From: Cristatella mucedo
Taxonomy: Eukaryota; Bryozoa; Phylactolaemata; Cristatellidae
DNA length: 64,000 nucleotides
NCBI GenBank assembly: GCA_009760855.2
Contig: WPIO01000006.1
Location: 2,141,001 to 2,205,000, forward strand
Direction of reading: 5' to 3'
The notes below the pieces were generated by a model, which saw only the letters and a list, made by a program, of their open reading frames with translations, ran no database searches and was not told the DNA's origin. Numbering within the stretch: position 1 is the stretch's first letter; every line of letters starts with the position of its first letter. The position numbers were made by a program, and so were the translations under genes. This document shows, in pieces, positions 31,753 to 43,159 of the stretch.

Positions 31753-33483
31753 TGGCTTTTGAAATTGAAAAATCACGCACGATTTTTTCGTGCTGCATTG
31801 CAAATGCGGACCCGGATGTTTGCTGACCTGGTGATGAATAGGCCCAACCTAGCCGGCGAGCCCGGCTTCCTGTCAGGCGAGTACTCCGAACCGCGTTCTG
31901 GCTCGTGAAGTGCTCGAATCTTCAGACTCATTCTGCTTTGGACCTTTCCGCGAGTGGACGCTTTTCTTGCGCTTTAACAGCACGAAGCTCGCGACCATCT
32001 TCTTCAGTATCTCGCTGTTGTAGAGCTGGTCGGACGCAGCGTTCCCGTCGAGTTTCGGCAGCGTGGCGCTGAGCGGCTTCCTTTGTTACTTGTGTCTTCC
32101 TTGTTGTTGGCGATAGGTGCACTTAAACCCTCCTTGCTCGGCTCCCTCCTTTTGTTCTCAATTCATATCTGTGAAAACTTGCCGGTCCACAAGCGGCTGG
32201 CGAAAACCGTAGTTTTAATACGGAAATCAGGCCTGAGTGTGCGCTGACCTAGCTGGCGAGCCCGCCCAACTGACTGCCAAGTCTAGAGTTATTATTATTT
32301 ATCAGCACCGGGTAGCAAATCAGCATTGACTTGAGTTTTCGGATAGTACAGACATGCTGAAAATATTTAAATTTATTTATATTAACTGTATAGTTTGCCA
32401 TGTGAAGAATTACGGGCAGATTCTATTTATGCATGTCCCTCGCTTACCGAAAGCAGGCGCAGCATGACTTTCCATCGGTCACGCTCGCTCTGGCAGCTTT
32501 CCAATATCCTAACTCAGCTGGCCCAAGCGGAAACAGAAGGAGAGCGAAAGCTGTGGGGATGCGATGGTTAACCTTTGAAAAAACTATAGTAATGTGAATT
32601 GTTTGCATTTTAGTGTATAATTTAGACTACTAGAGTGCACGTTGGAGCCACAGACGCAAGTTAGCAAATTGTCTCTTCCTTTTTGGAGCTCATCATTGCA
32701 GTATCCTCGTAGTAGTACTGCTATGAATACTGCACCTAAGGCATATAATGCAGATTTGATGTTAGTGACAGTGACAGACAGACGAACAAAGAAACCTAAT
32801 AGGCTTGTTACAGGCGTCGATTATCATTACTGCCGCGGTCCTCACGATAATATGGCAATTCGCTAGATATCGGTCTCATAGTTCGCAAACGTGTTTCTAC
32901 TTTTTCCTTCGCACACCTAATTCAAAGCGCAGTCGAAGGAACTTGGTTTGAAAAATAGGAATACAACGTGCATAAATGTATTGCTAGAGCTACGCTGCTG
33001 GTGACGTGGTACAGTCGAATAGCAAGGGCACAGAAAGAGAGCTTGGTGTTAGCGGCAAAATGAACAGGATGAATTTCCAAAGCCTTAAGGAGACAGGCAT
33101 TCCAGTATGTTTACTAAATATTTTAGACTCTATTGCATTTTACGCCCCAATTATTCACTGCTATTGAACAATTTTATCTTGAAGATAGTTCCCACAAAAA
33201 TTAATATTTTTCAAAGAGTAGGTCGATTATTAGGCAACCACCTGTAGGGGCTAGCAATTGTCAGGCATTAACTCGATGGAAACGAGCATAATCTCAGAAC
33301 AAGGACATCGATTGCCTGCGAGAGGGCATATAAAACAAGTGAACCTGGCCCGTGACATTTTCAATCGCGAACCAGCAAAATGAACCATATGAGGCTCAGC
33401 TCTATCATCGTTCGTTCTTACTCCTCCTCTCCTCGTTCAATAGCACATTATCATCTCTCCCTCTCCCTCTATCACTTTATTAT
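31753..33483. other. Unassigned stretch
   Basis: Only short frames without motifs. Two weakly similar segments (near 31800-31875 and 32215-32275, both with GCTGACCT and GGCGAGCCCG) suggest an old repeat that I cannot define. Confidence 0.35.
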
Positions 33484-33972
33484 AATGATAATAATACACT
33501 TGATAAAGATACCTCAGAGAACTCAATCACGTTCTAGGCACTTCACATTTGCTGCAAAAGAAGCGCGATCGAATGGTTAATGGTAGCATGCTTAATAAAC
33601 AACAAGAATAACATAGTTAGGGGTGACACACGAAGGGTCAGCATGCAAGTATCGTTAGTGGCAGTATGCACAGTTTCAGCACGCACAAGCACATAAAGGA
33701 CGAATCACAGGGACTCACTAAATGCTGACACGAATCGGTGCCTTTTTAGTTTCTTTTTAAATGTGGTCAAGTCAGGATATGTAGTGACGGAAGTCTGGAG
33801 TGAGTGATAGGCTTTGCGCGCATACTAACTAAATGCACGGCCTCCAAAGGATTTGAAGTTTGTACCGAGGTATAGGTAAAACAGTTAGATTCCGAAAAGT
33901 GGGTGGTAAGATGCTTAGCCTGGGGGAGTAGATCTGAAAGGTCGGCTGGAGCCAAAAAATGAAGGGGCCTGA
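33484..33972 (-). mobile_element. LINE-A 3' copy
   Basis: The plus strand starts with the tail complement ATAATGATAATAATACACTT, then the hairpin region and 3' UTR, and ends in the RT C-terminal region at GGCTGGAGCCAAAAAATGAA. It is moderately diverged and 5'-truncated, and abuts a CT-rich microsatellite. Confidence 0.9.
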
Positions 33973-33995
33973 ACTTTTATTTACCGTCTCTCACT

Positions 33996-34159
<164 letters not shown>

Positions 34160-34369
34160 AGGGCCAGTTCAGACTAACTGGAAATCGCTCTTACCGCTAA
34201 ATGCTCACACACAAATGTGATATAACACATCAGGGTTTCATATCTCACAAATCAGGGTCTCTGGTCGCTCACCACGCTCACACAACACTCCGTGAGTTTC
34301 TATTGAGTTTTAGTAGACAGTAAAAAGGCGTCAAACGCTGGAGACCGGTCACTCATCATCATCATGACA

Positions 34370-34582
34370 CCACTTGACCTGGAGGTGTTTAAAAAAGATC
34401 AAGACCTACCTGTCCTTTGCTCCCTTTGCTTTGCTTGCATGTGCATCGTCCTTCATATGCTCATACATATACTGATATTGTGCATGCTATCACTAACCAA
34501 ACGTTATGATTTTTGTTTCCAGCATATATAAGCTGTTTAGAAAGAAACGTATTTCGCTTAGAGTGGAATATTAATTTGCTTT
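34370..34582 (+). mobile_element. Old LINE-A relative, 3' UTR
   Basis: The order of blocks follows LINE-A: CACTTGACCTGGAGG for the DLT block, TTCATATGCTCATACATATA, GATATTGTGCATGCTATCAC, then TTTAGAAAGAAACGTATTTC in place of the hairpin region. The inner stem here is GAAA/TTTC, so the structure may be kept while the bases changed. Confidence 0.6.
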
Positions 34583-35600
34583 CTCATCACAGTAGCAAAT
34601 ACGAATATTATATCTGATGTGTTCAATCGAAGTGCTTGACATGAGACAATTCACTCCTTTCAGAGGTCTGGCTTCATCTGGCTGATTTTCGTACTGCCAT
34701 ACTCTCATACAGCATCACAAATACGAGCGACCTCAGATTAACGCGTGCGGGGCTCCTGACGTAAATAGCTATTGGTTTGCCCACCAACAATGATGGGCAG
34801 CAACCACATGGAAAAAACGCTCCGTTTGATCCCTCACTTCCCCTCCTCTTCCCTTCGAACCTCATCTCATCTCAGAATCGGCGATCTCCTCGCTGCAACC
34901 TTTGAAGAACACTACCGCAACGCCAACGCAGTGTGCGTGCACCTTACAAGTTGCTTTTCTAGCTTGCAATCTGAAATATCTGGAATTCTCAGGTACCTTC
35001 TAGAACTTCTGAGACTCTTCGGAAGATATGAGCATCTCCACCTTCTCAGCGCTATCCAGCTGTCTTCTCGATGTTTTCCATTTCCCCTGAACACTTTACT
35101 ATAATTCTGCCGAATCCTGATCCCTACACGTTTATTGAGGCGAACGCACCATCGACGCAGGCCGTCAAACAAGGTGCGATTACTGTCGCACGAGCAAGTA
35201 TAGCGCATGCCTACAGTAATTCAAGCAGCATTCACTAATATTAAATCTCGGCACACTCTGACATACCGGTAACGATTAACAACGGCAGTACGCGTAATTA
35301 TCCCACGCGAACGCGCAATGACTACTTACTTACTAAGAAAGCACTATAAATACCACTATGATGCATTCGTGGCTGTCAAAAAATGCACTCTTGCCAAGAA
35401 ACGTCACTACGCATGGCGATTCCAATAAAAACTATTTGAACCATGCACATAAGCAGCTCTGTTGCAAATTAGCAAGCAGTTACCTAGAAAATACAAACAC
35501 TAACAAAGAATGATCAGCTTTACAATAATAAACCTCGAGCAATTCGAGCCTGCTCGAGATGCTCAAGTTTTATTCTTTTAATTTGAGCCTGCTTGAACAT
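34583..35600. other. Unassigned stretch
   Basis: Open frames near 34772-35208 on both strands show no domain. From 35540 a degenerate GAGCCTGCTCGA / GCTCGGACAT repeat leads into the LINE-B insertion site. Confidence 0.4.
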
Positions 35601-35950
35601 GCCCGGACGTGCTCGGACATGCTCAGAGTGATGTAATGTAATGTAGTGTATCTCCGTCAGTAACTCCATGACTAGTAGTAGTCCAAGTCAAAGATCATGT
35701 GGGTGTTTCGCAGGAGAGTTTTGTATAGCGCACTCACAGCCTAAGCGGCTTTCGGTACGCATTCGGTACCCAACAGACTTTGTCTCACGCAACAAAGAGA
35801 AAGTGGGAAGCATAGCAGAGTTAGGAGAGCAGTTGAGGCAGTGAGTAGCATAGAAGTAGCAGCTCATGACCACTGAAAAAGATGTGCCATAGTCGGCAGT
35901 TGGAGAGTAGTTGTCATTGCGCCCGGACGTGCTCGGACATGCTCAGAGTG
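35601..35950. repeat. 30-bp direct repeat flanking LINE-B (target duplication)
   Basis: The same 30 bases, beginning GCCCGGACGTGCTCGGACAT and ending GCTCAGAGTG, lie at 35601-35630 and 35921-35950 without a mismatch. They bracket the LINE-B fragment exactly. Confidence 0.93.
35631..35920 (-). mobile_element. LINE-B, 290-bp 5'-truncated insertion
   Basis: On the minus strand it carries the LINE-B 3' UTR (ACCGAAAGCCGCTTAGGCTG, TCTCCTGCGAAACACCCAC) and ends in a ATTACATTACAT pentamer tail, complement at 35631-35643. Perfect 30-bp direct repeats on both sides show a recent target-primed insertion. Confidence 0.92.
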
Positions 35951-36949
35951 CCCGAATGGGGTTGGACGAGCTCGGACGTGCTCCGCCGATCTCAGTATGG
36001 AGACCAGGAATCAGCTGGCTGCTGGCTGTGCGACTGGCTCTAGACATCACTTGTCTCATTAGAATAAGCACGTTCACATGGACCGCCTCTCTGCACCACC
36101 AGCCGGTGACCGGACCGCATGATCCACTCTTATACCCTCTGAAGATTGTAATCCATCACTGAAAATCTAGATTGGCAATAATTGACATCGATGGTCTCCC
36201 GAAGATCTCCGGATAAATTCGCAGCACTGTTCAGCTCTCTGAACACTTGATGGCGCCCTGAAGTTCCGCTTCCGTTTACGGTACCGGCGTACTGCACGAG
36301 CTTTTGCTTTTAGGACTTCGATGCACGAATCGCGAATAAACATGTGCTGGAAATATAAACGCTATCTAGGCCCAATGGAAACCTGCTTGAGGTGCGCTAC
36401 TCTATCCTTCCATGAGCATTCGCATTTCAACCGTTTTATTCCTGACCGCTCCAATATTTTGGCGTACATAAATAAAGAATATTCTTGCACTCACTGAATA
36501 ATTTGCAGTAGCTGCGAAACCAGCCATCCGCGATGCATTTCCAGAATTTTTCGCATTACTCTAACCCGTCCAGCGTGCTATCTTTTAAAAGTTGTAGCGA
36601 ATTACTTTATCTAAATAGCCATCAAGCCTGCTGTAGTGCTCGGGGCTAATCTTAAATTTTGCATATTGAGCGTGTGTTCCATTTGCAGTACACCCCAAGT
36701 ACGTGCTAAGCGACACGATTCCTTACGATGTCCGTGACTTGTTTTCTGCGACCTAGACCCGACTGAAATTGACTGACTTCCCGTCTTTATGATTACCGCA
36801 ACTCCTAAAGGCTTACCTTTCTTTCCTGTCCCGAGGTTAATAACGAATTGGAGACCGTTGCAAAATTCGATTACTTGTGCGACGCACACATTGAAAAGTC
36901 TTACCCCCAAAGATGGGCAAATTTCATGTATTCTCTTCTACTAACTCGG
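35951..36949. other. Unassigned stretch
   Basis: No gene or repeat recognised. The open frame on the minus strand at 36611-36910 has no motif. Confidence 0.4.
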
Positions 36950-37715
36950 GTATCCTCTTCTTCCGAATTAACTTCTTTTCAATTAATGACCAGGTGAGGT
37001 CCAAAATCGAGTCTGCCTACTTTTCTTCCATGTAAATTTTCGAACATTTTGGCTTGTATAGATAAGGACACCACAACTAAGCTGGTCCATCCATTCTTAG
37101 CAAATCCTCTAGACTTCTGTACCACTGTAAAATAAACATCTTGCTGCCGGTGGTGCAAGAAGATGCTGACAGCTAATGTACAGTTTTGCTACAAGATTTG
37201 TCTGTCGTTAGCGTCTACAACTGCCACATTAAGCCACTTCTCAAACATCTGCTCAGGATCCTTAGAAAACAGCCTCCGACGTTCTGCCTCTCACCATTAG
37301 GCCCCCAATCTCTCTCCGGCCTGCCTATTTGAAATACTTTTTCCTAAGTCATGCTTACCAGCGAACCACCTGCTCGTCTTGGTCGCGTCGTTTGATTGTG
37401 CCTCTTGCAACTTTGGCAACCCCTTGGTGACCTTCAGGGTTCTTCAGTGCCCATGCTTCCAAAGCCTGGAGCTTACTAACAAATTAAATCACGCCATTTC
37501 GCGATTTGAATACATTTAATAGACACTACCAAACTATTTATTCCTCACAGCCTTTGCTCTGTCCGCGTGAGCTGCTATCTTTTTGTTTTTGTGCGTGCCG
37601 AGATTTTGCATTTTAGAAGTAGTCAATTGATGTGCTTTAACTTTTGCATGTTAAAGGGGTTTGAAAGAGGTCTGATCCTCTTCGGGTGCTAAGCAAATGC
37701 TCTATTATTAATATA
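36950..37715 (+). mobile_element. Old LINE-A relative, RT C-terminus and 3' UTR
   Basis: AATTAATGACCAGGTGAGGT starts the DDHISSTVKSAY block. GGTCCATCCATTC and TAGACTTCTGTACCACTG match the LIHAF and LDFCNS blocks, and ATGCTTCCAAAGCCTGGAG matches the APKAWNS block. It ends with GAAAGAGGTCTGATCCTCTT and GGGTGCTAAGC, then ATTATTAATA. The inner hairpin stem AAGAGG/CCTCTT at 37665-37670 and 37677-37682 is perfect although its sequence differs from young LINE-A. Confidence 0.75.
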
Positions 37716-38149
37716 TATTCATTTTTATTTTATTTATTTATATATACTATTTTTGGCATCCTTAAAAAAAGAACTGCTGATTTGCAGCTGACATCGTCGC
37801 CCGTGAAAGAAACCGCTAAATACATCACGAAAGCAGCGTCCGCCATTGAAGCTGACACTGTAAAAAGAAATGGGTCCGCGATCAAATGTTAAAGAGTAAG
37901 GGCGCAACCTAAGCTGACCTATGCGTACCGAAAGTCACTTTTTAGGCTGCAAAAGAAGCATTTAAACTAATTAGCGATGACAACATGCAAATGTATAGCA
38001 GGCATACACATATAAAGGATGATTTACATGGACAAAGTTTGTGCAGTGAGTAACAGGTATATTTACTGTTTCGCTCTAAATTTCATCACGTTTGAGAGTT
38101 CGTGATGTCAGTCAGAAGAGGTCAGTCAGAGCATATCTCTTTTATTCTC
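37716..38149. other. Unassigned spacer
   Basis: AT-rich with no feature recognised. Confidence 0.4.
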
Positions 38150-38505
38150 CATTTAATAATAATAATGCTTGGATATAGCAGTCTTAGAGAACTCAATTTC
38201 TTTCTAGGCACTTTATGTTTGCTGTAAAGGAAGCATGAGCGAACGGTTTCTGATTGCATGCTCAGTAAACAACGACAATAACTTGGTTAGGGGTGATATG
38301 CACAGGGTCAGCATGCATGTATGGTTAGTTGCAGCATGCACTGTAAGCAAACGTAAGCACACAAAGGACAAAACACATAGACCGACGAAATGCAGTAATA
38401 AATAGATGCGCTTTTAGTTTCTTTTTAAATGTGGTTAAGTCAGTCGTGACGCAAATCGGAAGGGAGTATAAGGCTTGGGAGCATACGAACTAAAGGCGTC
38501 TTCGT
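38150..38505 (-). mobile_element. LINE-A 3' fragment
   Basis: From the tail complement AATAATAATAATGC at 38155 through the hairpin region and 3' UTR to the C-terminal ORF part at GGGAGCATACGAACTAAAGG. It is 5'-truncated and moderately diverged. Confidence 0.88.
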
Positions 38506-39212
38506 CTCGTGGCTTTTAATTTATTGAGCATCGATTCGTGTAGAGCGAGCAAAGGCCTTTAATTTGGTTTTAGCCGTTATGCCGCCAGACTTTGACTACC
38601 TTATCTTCATATCTCAAGCTTAACAACTCGTGCCTTTTTTTTAACGCGCCCTCGGGCTATTGTGGATTACTACAGCACAGTCTTTGCGAAAGAGACTCGG
38701 TGTGGCAGACAATGTATAGCATGTTCCATGGGTATCGTGATCCACATTAGCTACAAATCATTCGCTTGGAGCACCCGGCGTGGCGAGCATTAATACAGAA
38801 GTTAAATTCATTCTTCGTATTGAAAATTATCATAGAGTAGGCACCATAAACATGCGAAAAGAATTATACCTCCGTCTCGCTGCTTGAGCTGCGGTCCGGT
38901 CCGTCTTCGTCACCTTCGGCTCCAAGAATTGAATGCTGACTTTTACGCACGCAAAATGTACACCGTTTAGCTTTGGTCGTAAAACTGAACGCCATTATGA
39001 CAGCCTGCGGTCTTTCCAAGGCTTGCGGAACTTGTCTCAACCAGAGACCGCCTGCGTAGGCGTGACATACTGCGTAGCCAGGAATGGTGTATTAATTAAC
39101 ACTCTGCGATGCAGGTCTGCAGTTTCTAAAAAAAATTAATTAAATGAATGAATAAACGAAACCGGCAAAAAATAAGTGACTAATAAATTAAACAAATACT
39201 TTTCCTGGTGAA
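38506..39212. other. Unassigned stretch
   Basis: No feature recognised. Confidence 0.4.
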
Positions 39213-39306
39213 ACTAGTAATAATGATAATAATGTACTCGATAAAGCCCCCTCAGAGAACTCTGTCTCTTTCTAGACACTTTACATTTGCTGCAAAGGAA
39301 ACACTT
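39213..39306 (-). mobile_element. LINE-A terminal 3' fragment
   Basis: Only the tail, hairpin (CTCAGAGAACTCTGTCTCTT) and GCAAATGTAAAG-type sequence remain, about 94 bp. It is a very short 5'-truncated insertion. Confidence 0.85.
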
Positions 39307-40276
39307 CAGAGCTGTTGCATGCTGAAACCCCCCGTTCTTTGTGCCCGAAAGCCGACAATTATGTCACTGAAACCTCGAGCTCAGAGATTTACAATTCATC
39401 CTAGCACGTTCCTTGAGCGTCCTCTTTGAGGTCTCTTAAGCTCAAGAAATTTCATCAACCGAGTTAAAGCAAACTATTGCGACTGCTTCCGTTATCCGCA
39501 GCATTGCTGTCACTAAGTAGGGCGCGTACCCTCGTGTCGTCCCGCTGTCTGGGTCAGTCGCTACGGCCTACGCTACGGTCTCCATGACCTCCGGTCACTC
39601 GCGAGTGCAACTCTGCAACTCACCACGACGCAAGTGCGAAGATTCTTGTTAATTCGCAGCGAGCGGTCCGAGAGGTTCGACGGCTCCCTCTAGTGGGGGG
39701 GGGGTCGAGCCCCGACGCTCTGCCCAACGAAGTGACGAACCCTCTGAGACCGAGCCTCGCTTTCACTGCTCTCTGCAGCTTTTTGATTCAGGAGTCACAG
39801 TTTGCTCTGTTTTATAGCTTCCACGGAGTCCTGCTAGCTCGTGGACCTCATTTCCACAGTCTTAGCACAGGCGTAATGCACTCGCATTTCACCACCTAAA
39901 TCGTCGTTTCAGTCCAACAGCAAACAATCATGGATTTCGTGCTGCAAGAGGTTGAACGTAACCAAGACTCTTGCGACACTAATTTAATTACTTTTTTTGA
40001 ATCAGCGACGTGATTAATTATTATTAAAGTCAGTTCGCCGCTATTCGGCAACCCTTTAAATCTGCTGGCAGCAGACCATTCTGCCTCGCCGATCCAAAAC
40101 CGCGTAGATCCTCGCCATGTTTGTTCAGCGAGAAATGATCGTGTGTATTCTCGACTCAGTAATCAGTTAGCTTGCAGTAATCTCTCCGTGAATATTTCAC
40201 CACTTGCCATTCCTTCCACGCAAAAGCCTCCGTGAGCTTAAGCTAGCGAGCATGCGTACACGTGAGAGTGTACGCA

Positions 40277-40279
<3 letters not shown>
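39307..40279. other. Unassigned stretch
   Basis: No motif or repeat family recognised. A run of nine G lies at 39697-39705. Confidence 0.4.
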
Positions 40280-40319
<40 letters not shown>

Positions 40320-40360
40320 ACACACATACACACACACACATACACACACACAAACGCACA
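40280..40360 (+). repeat. (CA)n microsatellite
   Basis: CA repeats with TA and CT interruptions. Confidence 0.95.
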
Positions 40361-40517
40361 CGGGCACTTACATCTTACATCCTATGGCCGCTTTTTCTTA
40401 TGATACCGAGCAGATGATGAGTATCGTTACAACTCACCTGAGAGTTCTAGGTGCTAACTGCAGCTCGTGCGCATGCGTGCGCATTCGAACAGCGAGATGT
40501 GTATGTGTGCTTGCGTG

Positions 40518-40525
40518 TTTGTGTG

Positions 40526-40557
<32 letters not shown>

Positions 40558-40595
40558 TGCGTGAGCGCGTGTGTGAGTGCGCATGTGCGTATGTG
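40518..40595 (+). repeat. (GT)n/(GTGC)n microsatellite
   Basis: GT repeats pass into GTGC repeats and reach the 3' tail of the LINE-B copy on the minus strand. Confidence 0.95.
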
Positions 40596-41496
40596 TAATG
40601 TAATGCATCTCCATCTGAAACTCCGCAAAGCCATAAAGACTATGTGGGTGTTACGCAGGAGAGTTATGTAAAGCGCACTCACAGCCTAAGCGGCTTTCGG
40701 TACGAAGTTGGTAACCAACAGACCTCGTCTCACGCAACAAAGAGAAAGTGGGAAGCATAGCAGAGTCAGGAGAGCAGTTGAGGTAGTGAGTAATTCAAAA
40801 GTAGCAGCTCAGTGAGGCTGGAAAGAATAAGCAATAGTGGGCAGCAGGAGAGTAGTTGTCGTTGCGTATGAATTGTGGGCGTGAGGTCCACAATCTAGGG
40901 CCTGCAGAGCTAAAGCTTCCGTCACCAACGGTCTTTAAACGGATGAACAGTCTAGAAATACCTCGTACAAACCTTAAATCCTTTGGAGACCGTGCATTTA
41001 GCTCGTATGCTCCCACAGCCTGGAACTCCCTCCCGACCTGCATCAGAACATCCCCTGACCTGACCACATTTAAAAGAAACTTAAAAACATACCTATTTAG
41101 GACAGCATTTAGTGGGTCCTTGTGATTCGTCCTCGATGTGCTTATGCATGCTGACACTGTTCATGCTGCCACTAACCACATTTGCATGCTGACCCAGTGC
41201 ATGTAACCCCTAACCATGTTATTCATTTTGTTTGTTTTTCAAGCATGATTTTACTTACTATTCTATTGCGTATCACTTTGCAGCAAATGTAAAGCGCCTA
41301 GAAAGAGATTAAGTTCTCTGAGGGCGCTTTATCAAGTGCAATATTATTATTATTATTATTATTATGAATGAAACAGCTAATGTGTCGTCCATAGAAAACC
41401 TGAGTGCACGACGTGGCTGAAACCGGCGCAGCAGTTCAGCTAGGCATGGAAGAGCCAAGCCGTGGCGGGCTTCGTAGGTCAGTGCAAGACCTGTGT
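40593..41496 (-). mobile_element. LINE-B 3' copy, split by LINE-A
   Basis: The 3' tail complement is GTAATGTAATGCATCTCC at about 40596. The 3' UTR and ORF end run to ACGGTCTTTAAACGGATGAA near 40947 and resume after the LINE-A at 41368 with ATGAAACAGCTAATGTGTCG. The copy ends near GTGCAAGACC at 41491. Both outer edges touch GT-rich microsatellites. Confidence 0.85.
40946..41367 (+). mobile_element. LINE-A 3' fragment inserted in LINE-B
   Basis: Nearly the same sequence as the copy at 7830-8250. It begins with CAGTCTAGAAATACCTCGTA, contains the ORF end (RAFSSYAPTAWNSLP, KTYLFRTAFSGSL), the 3' UTR and a perfect hairpin, and ends in ATTATTATTATTATTATT. ATGAA flanks it at 40943-40947 and 41368-41372. 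Confidence 0.92.
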
Positions 41497-41505
41497 GGTG
41501 TGTGT

Positions 41506-41572
<67 letters not shown>
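41497..41572 (+). repeat. (GT)n microsatellite
   Basis: About 35 GT dinucleotides with one AG interruption. His/Thr or Val/Cys translations here are artefacts. Confidence 0.97.
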
Positions 41573-41573
<1 letters not shown>

Positions 41574-42587
41574 TGATCCCTTGCTTTCACCTTGCAACTG
41601 TTGGTAGTATCGCTTAGTAGTCGCTAGCCCCGCCCTCCCCAGCGTCGTGGCTACTGGATGTGGCTCGTGTTGTCCTGGCAAGCTCGCCTGCTACAGCAGC
41701 AGAAGCATGCGCTGTCACGACGTGAGACAAATGCAAGCGATTCGCTAGAGCTGACATCTCTTGCCGGAAAAAGCAGTCGCCAGCGCCCGCCAGCGACGGG
41801 GTGAAATCTGAGGCAGGCTGTAAATAATACCGGAAACGGGCAACATTATCGCACCTTATCGCTCAGCCTGATCGGCCTTGCGTCAATCAATGCGAAAGCG
41901 AACAGATCTCTCGCTGCTGGCTGGCCATCAGCGGCGCGACTTCAGTCAGCCTGAAATGGCTCGGCTTCATCTCGTCCTGACTTCATCACTCTGCTAACCA
42001 CAATCCACCATCAATAACTCGGCCAAATCTCACGTAATAAATTAAGATCGCTGTAATGTAATGTCCTTGACCTCGCGCTGTAAAGCCTTGCGGCTCATGT
42101 TCGCGTGAGAGCCTGGCCAGCCAGCATGGTCGCCGCCCAAATCGCGAAAGTTATGACAACAAGCTTATTTTAGTAGATCAGCCATGAAAGTGATCTACCT
42201 TAACAATTTGAAGTAGTTACTTAAAATACACGCGGGAGCTTGCTTCTTTTAAAGTCGGCGGAGTGGTCTGCTACGGTCGCGACGGCAGTCGCCGAAAACC
42301 GGCAAAATATAGCAGCGTTCAAGCACCAAAAACGAGCGAATGACCGGAGGGCGGAGTTCCTGATTCGAAGGCAGCAAGAAAGCGAACGCAAGCGAAACAA
42401 AAAATCCAACTGAGCTCCTCAGCCAGAGGCCTCCATTGCCACGGCAGTGGACTCAAGCGAACGAGCTAAGGCACTAATTCTTTGCCTAAAGAGGACACGA
42501 TTTTAATGGGAAGCGACTTGCACCCAACATCAGCCATATCACGGTGACGCACACTGCGAGAGCAATGGAGACGCCTTAAAGAATTTA
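41573..42587. other. Unassigned stretch
   Basis: No coding motif or known repeat family. The composition is GC-moderate. Confidence 0.4.
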
Positions 42588-43043
42588 TAGTAATAATAAT
42601 GCACTTGATAAAGCACCCTCAGATAACTCAATCCCTCTCTAGGCGCTTTACATTTACTGCAAAGGGAAATGCAATTGAATGGTGAGTAATATCATGCTTG
42701 AAAAACAATCACAGTGAATAATATGGTTAGGGGTGACATGCACAGGGTCAGCATGCAAATGTATTTAGTGGCAGCATGCACAGTGTCAGCACGCATAAGC
42801 ACATCAAGGACGAATCACAGGGACCCACTAAATGCTGTCCTAAATAAGTTTGTTTTTAAGTTCTTTTCTAATGTGATCAAGTCAGACGATATTCTGACGC
42901 AAGTCAGGAGTGAGTTCCAGGCTTTGGGAGCATACGAACTAAATGCACGGTTTCCAAAAGATTTGAGGTTTGTACGAGGTATTTGTAGACTGATGGATTC
43001 CGAAAAGCGGGTGGTACGATGCTTGGCCTGATAGGGGAGTAAA
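42588..43043 (-). mobile_element. LINE-A 3' fragment
   Basis: From the tail complement AGTAATAATAATGC through hairpin and 3' UTR to GTACGATGCTTGGCCTGATA. A scrambled LINE-A scrap (GTGTTTTTAAGTTCCTTTCT) follows at 43060-43083. It lies next to a LINE-B of the same orientation. Confidence 0.9.
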
Positions 43044-43159
43044 CAAAATGAATAACATGATGTGTTTTTAAGTTCCTTTCTAAAATCTGCGACGATTCGG
43101 CGGCTATCGATACCGATATACATATCGATGACTACTCGTCGAATCTCGATGGCGTTATT

